Shown here piece after piece: positions 42,964 through 51,296 of a stretch of DNA of 64,000 nucleotides. Source of the stretch: Arthrobacter castelli DSM 16402 (lineage in GTDB: Bacteria > Actinomycetota > Actinomycetes > Actinomycetales > Micrococcaceae); the NCBI RefSeq assembly GCF_000430705.1, contig NZ_AUMN01000023.1, positions 1 to 64,000 of the forward strand, given 5' to 3'. The notes under the pieces are model-generated. The model had not been told where the DNA came from and searched no databases. It saw only the letters and a list, made by a program, of their open reading frames with translations. A program made the position numbers and the translations under genes. Numbering within the stretch: position 1 is the stretch's first letter; the number at the start of each line of letters is the position of its first letter.

Positions 42964-45339
42964 TTAGGCGAAGGCGGGCACGATTTTCTTCTTGCCCTGT
43001 TCTTCTTTCCAGGTCACGGACGCGTCGAAGTTCTTTCCTTTCTTCGAAGTGAAACCCGTGACGAAGACCGACTCGCCGTCGGTGAGCTTCTTCTTTTCCT
43101 CGTCGGTGAAAGAATGCTGGCACCACGAACGCGGCGGCTCATCGACGCCAAAATCCGGGACGATCTTTTTGGTTGATGCGTCCCACGAGACCCTGGCCCC
43201 GAAAGTGTTGCCGGTCCTGGCGCTGACGAAATCGTCGATCTCCAGGGTTTGCCCGGCCTCGAGCTTGACCTTTTCGTCCTCGGTAAACGTGCGCCCGCAC
43301 CAGGATGCCGGCCGGTCGGGGACCTCGAGCTGGAAACCGACGAACTTGCGTCCCTTGAATTCGCCGACGCCGAGCTTGCCAACGGCCGTATAGGCCTTGC
43401 CCGCCTTCGACGTGGCCTCGAACGAGATCGTCTCACCGGCCAACAGCTTCTCAGCCTCTTCGTCGGTGAACTCATGTTGGGAGAAAACCTTCTTGAACGT
43501 GACCTTCTGCGGGCCGGACGGGGCGGCCTGCCACACGCCTTCGCAGCGGCCGACCACCGTTTGTTCGCTCAGGCCCAGCTGCTGACGCATGGATGCCGCG
43601 TTGGTGCGCATCTGCTCGATGTCGGCGCGGACCCAGTCGGCGACCCGGGCCAGGCACTGACCGGCGTCGGCGGTGCCGTCGGCAATGGCGCGCATGTCGG
43701 CGTAGACCTGCTCGGTCAACGACAGGTCCCCGATCCTGGTGCCCGGAAGCAGCATCCAGCTCATCTGTCCGGCCTCGGCCAGGACCAGCTTTTTGCCTTT
43801 CTCCACCAGCAGCGGGTATTTCGCTTTGGTCGAGGTTACGTCCGAATACGTCGAGGTGCGCGTGGCACCGGTGCCCACGTCGCGCTTCTCGAGCTGTTTC
43901 ATCAGCCATTTCATGCTCGGGTGTTCGGGGCGCTTGTTCGCACCCTCGAAGACAAACGGCTCAGCGTTCGAGCCCAGGCCCTTGGCGGACTCGTTCTCGT
44001 CGCCGTCGGCGTCGTCGTCACCGGCGTTGGGATTGAACACCGCTTTCCAGCCGGGTTTCTTCGGCACGTTGGCGAGTCCAACGAAGTTCGGGTACTTTTC
44101 GACATGGCCTTTCTGCTGCTCGTAGACGTAGTCTTCGGCGACCATAGCCAGGTAGTTTTTCGCCAGTGTCTGGTAGATCAGCCGGCCGGTGGCACCGAAG
44201 CGCTGCTCGACGTCCTCGAGCGAGGCCGGCACCTTCGGTCCCGGGCGGTTGGCACCGTGTGCGCCGGCTGCCTTGACGTGAGTCTTGCGTGGTTGCCGGT
44301 GGGTTAACAGCGCTGTATCGACGCCGGCGACAGAGGCGATCTGGTCAAGATGGGGGACAAGTTCGTCAAACTGCTCGCCCGTGATGGTCTTATCCTCGGT
44401 GCGCGGATACGAGACCACCTGTGCCTCATACATTTTCTGATAGGTATCCAGCGTCAACTTCGCCTTGACGCCCTGGCCCACCAGCATCGAAGACAGAGTC
44501 GCCAGATCCAGCAGCCGCGGGGGAGCGGTCTTCTTCGTCTCGGTGCTGTCAACAGTGACCGGCGAGGGGCCGTACTGCTGCGGAACCTGGTCTTTCTTGT
44601 CGAACCGCGGCTCATCCGCGTTCGTGTACATGACTTCGTTTTCATCACGAAACCGGTTCTGGAAGAACGGCTTCTTCACGTAGTCGTTGTAAGCCTTGAG
44701 CTGATCGCCGACCAGCAGCGTCATGGCTGACTTCAGCCGGCCCTGGCGCAGCACGGTGTTCTGTCCGGAGGCGTGTGCCATGTTGGTGGCAATACGCGTG
44801 AACTGCATGCTCAGCAAATCGAACTGAGAGCGGTAGCGTGCCTTCTTGTACTCGTCGAAATCAGCCAGTGAGGCAAGACGCTGGCGCGAGGTGAAAGCTT
44901 TTTGCAGCGACGCCGGTGCCTCATCGGTGAAATACATCCGCGACCAGGACTTCGGTTTGAGTCCGAGCTCAAGGAACGCGTTGACGGCGATCATGCCGCC
45001 CTCGCCGGTGGGATCGACATCAGTGGCGACCACCAGTTCATCACAGCGCGCCAGCTTCTGTTTCACTTCGGAGGCGACCTGGCCGGCCCCTTGGATCGTC
45101 TCCAGCTGCCAGGACAGATCAGCCGGGTTCCAGGGCAGATTCACCAGATCCCATTTTCGATACTTCTCGGCCAAATCCGCATCGGAGACCATCCGGTGCG
45201 GATCGACGAACTCGTACAAATGACCGCGGGCGTGGGCGATCACATACGGCTCGCCGTTGTACGTGCCGCTGTCACCTCCCAGGGCTGCGGCAAAATGACG
45301 TGCCGCGGACGGCTTCTCGGTGAGGATTCCCATAGTCAT
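42964..45339 (-). CDS. Type IA DNA topoisomerase with three C-terminal repeats
   Basis: A 791-residue enzyme of the topoisomerase III/I class. The N-terminal TOPRIM domain starts MGILTEKPSAARHF and has acidic residues Asp107, Asp109 and Glu113 in ATDVDPTGEGG. The catalytic Tyr311 lies in VVSYPRTEDKTI. The last 170 residues form three repeats of about 50 residues, each with F-T-x-E/D-E at the start (HEFTDEE, RTFTEDE, HSFTDEE) and a G-x-x-F/Y-x-A strand, and zinc-finger cysteines are absent. Plasmids and integrative elements often encode such enzymes beside transfer genes. The ATG at 45339 has GGAG seven bases upstream. It is the first gene of the leftward transfer block. Confidence 0.9.
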   Translation of the reverse strand: MTMGILTEKPSAARHFAAALGGDSGTYNGEPYVIAHARGHLYEFVDPHRMVSDADLAEKYRKWDLVNLPWNPADLSWQLETIQGAGQVASEVKQKLARCDELVVATDVDPTGEGGMIAVNAFLELGLKPKSWSRMYFTDEAPASLQKAFTSRQRLASLADFDEYKKARYRSQFDLLSMQFTRIATNMAHASGQNTVLRQGRLKSAMTLLVGDQLKAYNDYVKKPFFQNRFRDENEVMYTNADEPRFDKKDQVPQQYGPSPVTVDSTETKKTAPPRLLDLATLSSMLVGQGVKAKLTLDTYQKMYEAQVVSYPRTEDKTITGEQFDELVPHLDQIASVAGVDTALLTHRQPRKTHVKAAGAHGANRPGPKVPASLEDVEQRFGATGRLIYQTLAKNYLAMVAEDYVYEQQKGHVEKYPNFVGLANVPKKPGWKAVFNPNAGDDDADGDENESAKGLGSNAEPFVFEGANKRPEHPSMKWLMKQLEKRDVGTGATRTSTYSDVTSTKAKYPLLVEKGKKLVLAEAGQMSWMLLPGTRIGDLSLTEQVYADMRAIADGTADAGQCLARVADWVRADIEQMRTNAASMRQQLGLSEQTVVGRCEGVWQAAPSGPQKVTFKKVFSQHEFTDEEAEKLLAGETISFEATSKAGKAYTAVGKLGVGEFKGRKFVGFQLEVPDRPASWCGRTFTEDEKVKLEAGQTLEIDDFVSARTGNTFGARVSWDASTKKIVPDFGVDEPPRSWCQHSFTDEEKKKLTDGESVFVTGFTSKKGKNFDASVTWKEEQGKKKIVPAFA

Positions 45340-45490
45340 CTGCGTGCTCCAATGGATAGACAATTCATTCTATCGCAGAATAATTGGAAATGATCCATCA
45401 AAATGGGTTTATCGTGACAGCGTGAGTGACCACGCCGTTGTCCACCGGCAGCGCCAAGACCAGTCGGTGTAACCGACTTCGGGCGACATC

Positions 45491-45531
45491 TTGAAGAACG
45501 TACGATCAAGTTCTTCAAGGAGGTGACGAGT
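45491..45531 (+). promoter_or_regulatory. Dyad overlapping a perfect ribosome-binding site
   Basis: TTGAAGAAC (45491-45499) and GTTCTTCAA (45510-45518) are exact inverted repeats with a 10-base spacer. The right arm runs into AAGGAGG (45517-45523), an ideal Shine-Dalgarno sequence eight bases before the ATG at 45532. It could be an operator in the topoisomerase divergent region or a hairpin that limits access to the ribosome site. Confidence 0.5.
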
Positions 45532-45675
45532 ATGTCGCAGCACATCGAGCAGGCTATGGCTCCCCATGGGTCGCTATATGGTGCTGAGTATCGTGATCGC
45601 TGGTCTCATCATCGCCAAAGCCGGCGTGGACATTGCTCTTCCGCAACGGTGAACCGATCAGTACTGAACCGATAA
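45532..45675 (+). CDS. Tiny ORF with strong ribosome site (47 residues)
   Basis: A 47-codon frame starting MSQHIEQAMAPHG and ending SVLNR, rich in His and Arg. The ribosome site is perfect, but the composition is unlike a folded protein. A hydrophobic peptide frame (45566-45652) overlaps it. It may be a leader ORF that leads ribosomes to the inner frame, or the front part of a frameshifted small gene. Confidence 0.35.
   Translation: MSQHIEQAMAPHGSLYGAEYRDRWSHHRQSRRGHCSSATVNRSVLNR
45566..45652 (+). CDS. Tiny hydrophobic peptide, single membrane helix (28 residues)
   Basis: The frame reads MGRYMVLSIVIAGLIIAKAG and ends DIALPQR. It has one strongly hydrophobic helix flanked by positive residues, the form of small membrane peptides and type I toxins. 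It has no ribosome site of its own and lies inside the 47-codon frame in another phase. Function unknown. Confidence 0.3.
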   Translation: MGRYMVLSIVIAGLIIAKAGVDIALPQR

Positions 45676-45750
45676 GTACGTCGGGATCCAGGAGCACCGG
45701 CGTACCGGCGGCATAGACTTCTGGCCGGCGGTAATGGCCGGCGTCAGTAT

Positions 45751-46026
45751 CTAACTCGGCTGATCCTTAGCCCGGAACCTTATCGTCCAATGCGAATTGA
45801 AATTTGACGCCGTGGCTTCCGAGTGTGCGAGGCACCTGGTGCCGGCCAGTTGATCCAGCCTGTCGTGGAGGTCGGTGTACCCAAGTTCCGCACTGTGGAT
45901 AATTCGGTTCTCGTCGACCACCATATATCCATGCTCGGACAAGGCATCGCAGCTTAGCCTCGATCTTTCATCGGGGCCCCGCGGTGAGGGCGTGTTTAAG
46001 CGGTGAAAGGTACCCCTGAGGGACAT
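45751..46026 (-). CDS. Hypothetical small protein, weakly supported
   Basis: A 91-codon frame. The part after an internal Met (MVVDENRIIHSAELGYTDLH and onward) looks more protein-like than the Arg/Ser/Pro-rich front, so a start at 45924 is possible. There is no convincing ribosome site and no known domain. Confidence 0.25.
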   Translation of the reverse strand: MSLRGTFHRLNTPSPRGPDERSRLSCDALSEHGYMVVDENRIIHSAELGYTDLHDRLDQLAGTRCLAHSEATASNFNSHWTIRFRAKDQPS

Positions 46027-46627
46027 CTCGTCTTTAAAACGCCGAAGCTGACCCCAAGTTCATCGGTGGATCAAGGCTTAATGGAAAATGACCTACCCCG
46101 TCCGGCGCAGGCTCATGTTGCGCGGGACCTCACCAACTTGAGTCGCATCGTGACGCTCTCATAGAGGGTGCTTTTCCGATGGTCAGGTGCAGGATCTGGA
46201 CGCCGCTGTGCAGCTCCAGTCCGTCCAGACGGATGCGAATGGCGAAGTCATGCCCGGTTACGAGCAGATCTCAGCGACCGTGCGAGAGCAGGCCAGGAGT
46301 CACTCGCAGCGTCGGTCAAAAAGCGGCCCACCTGAGCTAGACGGTATGAGGATACTGGTTGGTGCTTGGTGGTGGAAGATCGACCGCGCTCGGGAGGCCG
46401 GTCTTGGTCTGAACTGCCCGGCGTGTTGCCCCAAAGGGGTACTCTTCCCATCGACCGCCGTTCATAGAGTCATTTTCGATGTCGGGTGCGCATCACCCAC
46501 CGTCGTTAGGCTCTATTGCCTCGGCCGTTTTTAGTTGTGTTCGATCCGCCAAGGACATGGGCATCTTCAGGTTGATGAGCATAAAGCGGCTTAGGAGTAA
46601 ACTTTGCGGAAGAAGAAGGATCGTTCA
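46027..46627. other. Sparsely coding stretch
   Basis: About 600 bases without a supported gene. ORFs on both strands are short and have no recognisable domains or ribosome sites. It may be decayed mobile-element sequence, but I found no transposase motif. Confidence 0.4.
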
Positions 46628-46861
46628 ATGGGAAGCAGTGTGGATACGGATTTGTCGCGGGAAGACGACTGCTCGGCTGTAGAGCCGGGCCAATGAGCCA
46701 GCTTCCATCACGACATTTATCCGCCCATCACCGGAGTGATGGATGCATGTACCAAAGATTGCTCGGTTATGTGGGTCCAGATGAACGATGGGGCCGGTCG
46801 CCGACTGATCCACTGTGAAAATGGATATTGCCTTGAAACGGTCGGAGAGCAAGGTTCTTGA
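46628..46861 (+). pseudogene. Small gene split by an in-frame TGA
   Basis: An ATG at 46628 with GAAGAAGGA seven bases upstream opens a frame of 22 codons (MGSSVDTDLSREDDCSAVEP), ended by TGA at 46694. The same frame continues for 54 codons to a TGA at 46859, encoding the protein-like segment MDACTKDCSVMWVQ, then LIHCENGYCLETV. The four Cys in CxxxC- and CxxxxC-type spacing look conserved. It may be a broken small metal-binding protein. No family is recognised. Confidence 0.4.
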
Positions 46862-47028
46862 GCTACACCCACGCTGGAGTTACATATTTATCCGTTACCA
46901 CCCGCTAACAGCGAGCGTTGACCAGTCGAAAATCCATCCGGAGGGCTACCCGAACGCCGCGCCCGCTGGAGTCTGTTGCCATAAATACTTGAGGCGCAGG
47001 GTAGAGCAATATCAGAAGGGCTTATCGA

Positions 47029-48456
47029 ATGACAGTTCTTGGAGTTGATGAATCGCGACGACCGAACGTTGTCTTAATCGTTTCCGACGATCACGGCTAT
47101 GCAGACCGTGAGCGACTCGGCGTTCATGAGAACGTGAGGACTCCTCGTCTCGATCAACTCGCCGCTGAAGGCGTGACGTGTACGGACGCATATGTCAGTG
47201 CCCCGATCTGTTCACCTTCACGAGCTGGCCTGCTCGCCGGCAGCTATCAGCAGCGCTGGGGAGCCCAATGGTTTGATAGTTCGGCCGTGCCTCCCGAAGA
47301 GTTCCCCACTATCGCGGAACTTTTTCGCCAGGAACAGTACGCTACTGGATATTTTGGGAAGGTTCACTATGGAAACGAGCGCGACGGCGATCGAGGTGCT
47401 CCTCCTGAGCATGGTTTTGATGAATCTCTCTACGGACTCGCGGGGCAATCTATGGGTCGTTTGCATTATCTGCTCCATTCGTCGGAAGCTGCCCACCAGA
47501 TGGGCGAGGAGGCAAGCGCTGTTCATGGTGTAGATGCCCTGTGGGAAGGGAACGGCACGAAAACTAGGCCGGCTGACGCTGACGGTTTTTTGACTGAAGT
47601 CCTCGGTGAGCGCGCGCGTCGCTTCATAACTGAGCATCAGCACGAGCCCTTCTTCACTTACATTGCGTTCAACGCGGTTCATAATTTTACGTGGCAACTG
47701 CCGGAAGATGAGCTTGAAAAGCGTGGATTACCGAAGCATGAGGACTGGTATCCGGGAACGGCAGACTATGTCGATTGGTACGACGGTGCTGTTTCACCGA
47801 ATCTGCCCCATGGCCGTGACTACTATCTCGCACAGCTGGAACTTATGGATCTGGAGATCGGCAGAATCATCGATCAAGTTGATGCCCTTGGGTTGGGCCG
47901 CGATACTTTGTTCATATATTTGACCGACAACGGCGGCAGTATGTGCAATTACGGGTCGAATGAGCCGCTGCGAGGGTCAAAGTACACTCTGTTTGAGGGT
48001 GGTATCCGAGTTCCCTTCATCGCACGGTGGAAAGGAGAGCTGCCGGCTGGGGGCATCCATGACGGGTTGGTCAGTGCCCTGGATATCCTTCCAACCGCCC
48101 TGGCCGCAACGCGTGCAGAGCCTTCGACTTATGAAAATGTGGATGGCCAGGACCAGATGCCATTTCTCCGTGGTGAGCAGCACGGCTCACCTCATACAGA
48201 GCTGCACTGGGACTGTGGCTGGTCTTGGGCTGTACGGTACGGGGTTTGGAAGCTGATCTTCACTGAGACCAATGGTGAAGTAGCGGAGGCCCTACGGAAA
48301 ATCGAGCACACAGAAGTTCCAGAACAACTCGTGCTCACGAACCTCTCCCAAGACATTTCCGAACAAACAAACCTTGCTTCGCAGTATCCTGAGTTGGTCG
48401 CGGAACTCACAACCTTACACCAACAGTGGAAATCCCGCTTCAAGGTTCGCGATTGA
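47029..48456 (+). CDS. Sulfatase (formylglycine, Cys-type), cytoplasmic
   Basis: A 475-residue arylsulfatase-family enzyme that removes a sulfate ester, probably from a sugar. The active-site motif ICSPSRAGLLAG has Cys61 in CxPSR, which is converted to formylglycine by a generating enzyme not present in this window. Metal ligands are seen in VSDDHGY (Asp20, Asp21) and LTDNGG. No signal peptide is present, so it acts in the cytoplasm or leaves by another route. It is convergent with the aldolase-kinase genes of the amino-sugar pathway. The ATG has AGAAGGG upstream. Confidence 0.92.
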   Translation: MTVLGVDESRRPNVVLIVSDDHGYADRERLGVHENVRTPRLDQLAAEGVTCTDAYVSAPICSPSRAGLLAGSYQQRWGAQWFDSSAVPPEEFPTIAELFRQEQYATGYFGKVHYGNERDGDRGAPPEHGFDESLYGLAGQSMGRLHYLLHSSEAAHQMGEEASAVHGVDALWEGNGTKTRPADADGFLTEVLGERARRFITEHQHEPFFTYIAFNAVHNFTWQLPEDELEKRGLPKHEDWYPGTADYVDWYDGAVSPNLPHGRDYYLAQLELMDLEIGRIIDQVDALGLGRDTLFIYLTDNGGSMCNYGSNEPLRGSKYTLFEGGIRVPFIARWKGELPAGGIHDGLVSALDILPTALAATRAEPSTYENVDGQDQMPFLRGEQHGSPHTELHWDCGWSWAVRYGVWKLIFTETNGEVAEALRKIEHTEVPEQLVLTNLSQDISEQTNLASQYPELVAELTTLHQQWKSRFKVRD

Positions 48457-48477
48457 TCTTCCAATTTTCGGTCGAGC

Positions 48478-48499
48478 CCACCGGTCTAGTTCCCGGTGG
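48478..48499. terminator. Weak hairpin between convergent genes
   Basis: CCACCGG (48478-48484) pairs with CCGGTGG (48493-48499) across eight bases. There is no adjacent T-tract, so terminator function is only suggested by its place between the convergent sulfatase and aldolase genes. Confidence 0.4.
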
Positions 48500-48519
48500 C
48501 GCGGTAGAGGTTTGAATTG

Positions 48520-49362
48520 CTAGTTTCGCTTTTTTGCAAAGAGGGATAACAATCGGGCGACCTCAGGGACGATGGCCTCCCGTCCGGCGCCAAGATACTT
48601 ACGTGAATCGACTAGCGTGGGGTTGGTTTGAAGATGTTGACGCACAGAGCGTGTAAAGAAACCGTTTAAGTGGGTGGAAATATTGATTTTAGTCATTCCC
48701 GCCGCAAGAGCGTCGAGAATGTCTTCATCTGCAACGCCTGAAGATCCGTGGAGGACCAGCGGGACGTTTAATCTGCCGCGCAACTCAGATATTAACCCTA
48801 GGTTAAGTGTTGCACTTCGTTCTGTCATTGCGTGTGAAGAACCAACGGCAACGGCGAGGGCGTCGACACCTGTCGAAGCCACGAAATCGGCCGCTTCCGC
48901 GGGATCTGTGCTTACTCCGGGGGCGTGCGGGCCTTCTTTGCCGCCCACCTCGCCCAGTTCGGCCTCTACATAGACTCCTCGAGCATGAGCGTATTCACTA
49001 ACACGTATAGTGGCAGTTACATTGGCCTGGTAGTCCAAGCTCGCTCCGTCATACATAATCGACCCGAACCCGAGGTCGACGGCCTCCAGCGCAAGCCGTT
49101 CGTCCTCGACATGGTCGAGATGGAGGGCCACAGGCACACCGGCTCGTCGAGCGGCGGACATCGAGGCAAGAGCCAGTGGTTCTAATCCACCGTGATACTT
49201 AACGCAGTTCTCAGAAATCTGCAATATAACTGGTAGGGCCGCCATCTCCGCGCCAGCGATTAGTCCCTCAAGGGTCTCCAAATGAATGATATTGAACGCT
49301 CCCAGACCGGTACCTGCGTCCACTGCTTCGTTCATTAAATCTCTCGTGGATGTCAGGGGCAT
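48520..49362 (-). CDS. Class II ketose-bisphosphate aldolase (tagatose/fructose type)
   Basis: A 280-residue zinc aldolase of the FBA class II family. Seen are the zinc-ligand motif LHLDHVEDE, GFGSIMYDGASL, VEAELGEVGG and LHGSSGVADEDI. It would split tagatose-1,6-bisphosphate into glycerone phosphate and glyceraldehyde 3-phosphate. Specificity between tagatose and fructose bisphosphate cannot be read directly; tagatose is inferred from the neighbours. It overlaps the PfkB kinase gene by ten bases and is the last gene of the leftward catabolic operon. Confidence 0.9.
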   Translation of the reverse strand: MPLTSTRDLMNEAVDAGTGLGAFNIIHLETLEGLIAGAEMAALPVILQISENCVKYHGGLEPLALASMSAARRAGVPVALHLDHVEDERLALEAVDLGFGSIMYDGASLDYQANVTATIRVSEYAHARGVYVEAELGEVGGKEGPHAPGVSTDPAEAADFVASTGVDALAVAVGSSHAMTERSATLNLGLISELRGRLNVPLVLHGSSGVADEDILDALAAGMTKINISTHLNGFFTRSVRQHLQTNPTLVDSRKYLGAGREAIVPEVARLLSLFAKKRN

Positions 49363-50342
49363 GGAGATTTCTCCTTAGTGATAACCAACTGTTGTTGAAG
49401 CTCCATATAGTTTTGTGAAATTTCTCCTGCTCGCGGCATCAGCACCGCTGCAGCTGACCACGCCGTGGCGGTGCACAGTATTTGCTCCACGTTTTCGACG
49501 CCCGAAGCCAAGGCTGCGGAAGCCGCTGCGACGGATGCATCGCCGGCGCCAGTCGGGTTCCCATGCAGTGGACGCGGCAGCCGGGCGTGCCAGTAGTGCT
49601 GGCGAGCTTCAGATGTGAAAGCCAACATTCCCTCTGCCCCCATGCTGACCAAGACACGGTGGGCACCGAGTTCAATGAGTTTCTGTGCAGCGCTGCACAG
49701 ATCCGTCTCTCCCATGGCTTCGACCAATTCATGGCTGTTCGGCTTTAACAGGTCAGCTCCGGCTCGTGCAGCATCAATGAGCTGTTGGCCGGAGGTGTCA
49801 ATGATCGCGAACATCTGGTGGGCATGCGCCAACTTGACCAGCATTGGGTAGAAATCAACCGGAGCGTTGGGGGGAAGACTGCCGCAGCCCACGAGCACAC
49901 CTGGATTGGAGCCTCTTTCGGCAGGATTCTCCAACATACCGACGATGGCCGATCTCAAAGCCTGCCATTCTTTCTCATTCAGCGCTGCACCAGACTCATT
50001 CAAGATACTAGTTTGATCATTGACTGTGTCGACCAAAGCAATCGTTCGTCGCGTTTGCTCTTGGATAGGGACCAAAATGTGCGGGATTCCACTGAGTTCA
50101 AGATCAGCACGAATTTGAGACCTGGGAGTGTCCTCAACAGGTGCTATTGCCAGTACGCGGTGGCCCATGTGGTGAGCTACTCGTCCCACATTCAGTCCTT
50201 TGCCGCCAGCGCGATTCAGCGGATTGGGCACCCGGTGGCTCTGCCCAAGCTGAAGGTCATCGATCTGGTATGTGACATCTATGGCGGGATTGGGCGTCAC
50301 GGTAATGATGTCGAGGGCACGGTTCGTTGACGACGATCTCAT
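49353..50342 (-). CDS. PfkB-family sugar-phosphate kinase (1-phosphofructokinase/tagatose-6-P kinase type)
   Basis: A 329-residue ribokinase-fold kinase. The N-terminal ITVTPNPAIDVTYQIDDL and RAGGKGLNVGRVAHHMG, and the C-terminal anion-hole motif GNPTGAGDASVAAASAA with the catalytic Asp, place it with LacC/FruK-type kinases. In this context it would phosphorylate tagatose-6-phosphate to the 1,6-bisphosphate. Its ATG overlaps the ROK kinase stop (ATGA), and its 3' end overlaps the aldolase gene, so the order kinase-aldolase matches the pathway. Confidence 0.9.
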   Translation of the reverse strand: MRSSSTNRALDIITVTPNPAIDVTYQIDDLQLGQSHRVPNPLNRAGGKGLNVGRVAHHMGHRVLAIAPVEDTPRSQIRADLELSGIPHILVPIQEQTRRTIALVDTVNDQTSILNESGAALNEKEWQALRSAIVGMLENPAERGSNPGVLVGCGSLPPNAPVDFYPMLVKLAHAHQMFAIIDTSGQQLIDAARAGADLLKPNSHELVEAMGETDLCSAAQKLIELGAHRVLVSMGAEGMLAFTSEARQHYWHARLPRPLHGNPTGAGDASVAAASAALASGVENVEQILCTATAWSAAAVLMPRAGEISQNYMELQQQLVITKEKSPCP

Positions 50343-51286
50343 CCGGACCGTCCAGTACTGCAGTGCAGACGTTTCTCCATCTCACGTGTTCTTAGGGCTG
50401 CGCCGATAAGACCGGCCTCTTGACCGAGCATGGCCGGGATAATGCGCGGACGCCGTTGGCACCCAAGAAGCTCATTTGTTTTGCGTCGCAGTGGAACAAA
50501 TAGGGCGTCGTCGGCGCGTGAGAGCCCTCCCCCAATAACGATTATCTCCGAGCCCAGCGTGGAAACACACTGAGCAATACTGAACCCCAGTGCGTCTATG
50601 GCCTCGTTCCAAACTTGACGTGCATGCTGCGCCCCGTTCTTGGCCAACCGCAGTACCTCACGAGCGCCGTCCACTTGATCGCCGGTTATCAGCGTGTACC
50701 TGGCCGCAATCGCACCAGCTGACCCAACAGCCTCCAATATGGTCATTTCTCCGGGCCGCTTTGGATCCGGTACAAGGGAGTGGCCCAGCTCTCCAGCATA
50801 ACCATCACCGGTGAGCCGGTGGCCATCGCAAAAAAGGGCACCGGCGATGCCGGTACCGACCACCATTACGACGGCTTGCTTTGCATGCTGGGCTGCGCCG
50901 ATCCGAAATTCGGCATCGCCGGCGGCGCGAACGTCGTGTCCGAAAACTACCGGCATTCCCAGCCGCGTTCGTGCCCGCGTTGCAAAGGGGAAGTCCTTCC
51001 AGCCGAGATTTGCCGAATACTTACCTACTCCTGCGGCCTCATCCACGAGCCCGGGTACGACGAGTCCTATTGCATCGAAGGGATGATCGGGGTATCGCAC
51101 CTGGTAAGACTGCACGAGAGCACAAACTGCGTCGAGCAGCGCTTCGCCCGGATTAGTAGGGTCACGAGGTGAAGCCAGCCGCTGCAAGCCGATAATACGA
51201 TTGGAGGGCAAAATGATGCCGACCTTCATGTCCGTTCCACCGACATCGAGGGCCAGCACGGCTGAATTACCCATCCAGGAACGCAT
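50339..51286 (-). CDS. ROK-family sugar kinase lacking the zinc-cysteine motif
   Basis: A 315-residue ROK-family kinase with the ATP-binding LALDVGGTDMKVGII and a likely catalytic Asp in FGHDVRAAGDAE. GTGIAGALFCDGH and AGELGHSLVPD are also typical. Canonical ROK proteins then have the zinc site CxCGxxGCxE; here the segment reads KRPGEMTILEAVGSAGAIAA, with no cysteines. It would phosphorylate a hexosamine such as N-acetylgalactosamine at C6. It starts ten bases after the SIS gene and overlaps the PfkB gene by ATGA. A start at 51274 (MGNSAVLALD) is also possible. Confidence 0.88.
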   Translation of the reverse strand: MRSWMGNSAVLALDVGGTDMKVGIILPSNRIIGLQRLASPRDPTNPGEALLDAVCALVQSYQVRYPDHPFDAIGLVVPGLVDEAAGVGKYSANLGWKDFPFATRARTRLGMPVVFGHDVRAAGDAEFRIGAAQHAKQAVVMVVGTGIAGALFCDGHRLTGDGYAGELGHSLVPDPKRPGEMTILEAVGSAGAIAARYTLITGDQVDGAREVLRLAKNGAQHARQVWNEAIDALGFSIAQCVSTLGSEIIVIGGGLSRADDALFVPLRRKTNELLGCQRRPRIIPAMLGQEAGLIGAALRTREMEKRLHCSTGRSG

Positions 51287-51296
51287 GCTCAGTCAC

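Noticed and set aside
46187-46534. 115-codon plus-strand ORF
   Set aside because: No ribosome site, no domain, and a Cys/Trp-rich random-looking composition; considered and dropped as transposase debris.
46694-46696. TGA read as selenocysteine
   Set aside because: No hairpin of the bacterial SECIS type is evident just behind the TGA, and no Sec machinery genes are in the window. A nonsense mutation is the simpler reading.
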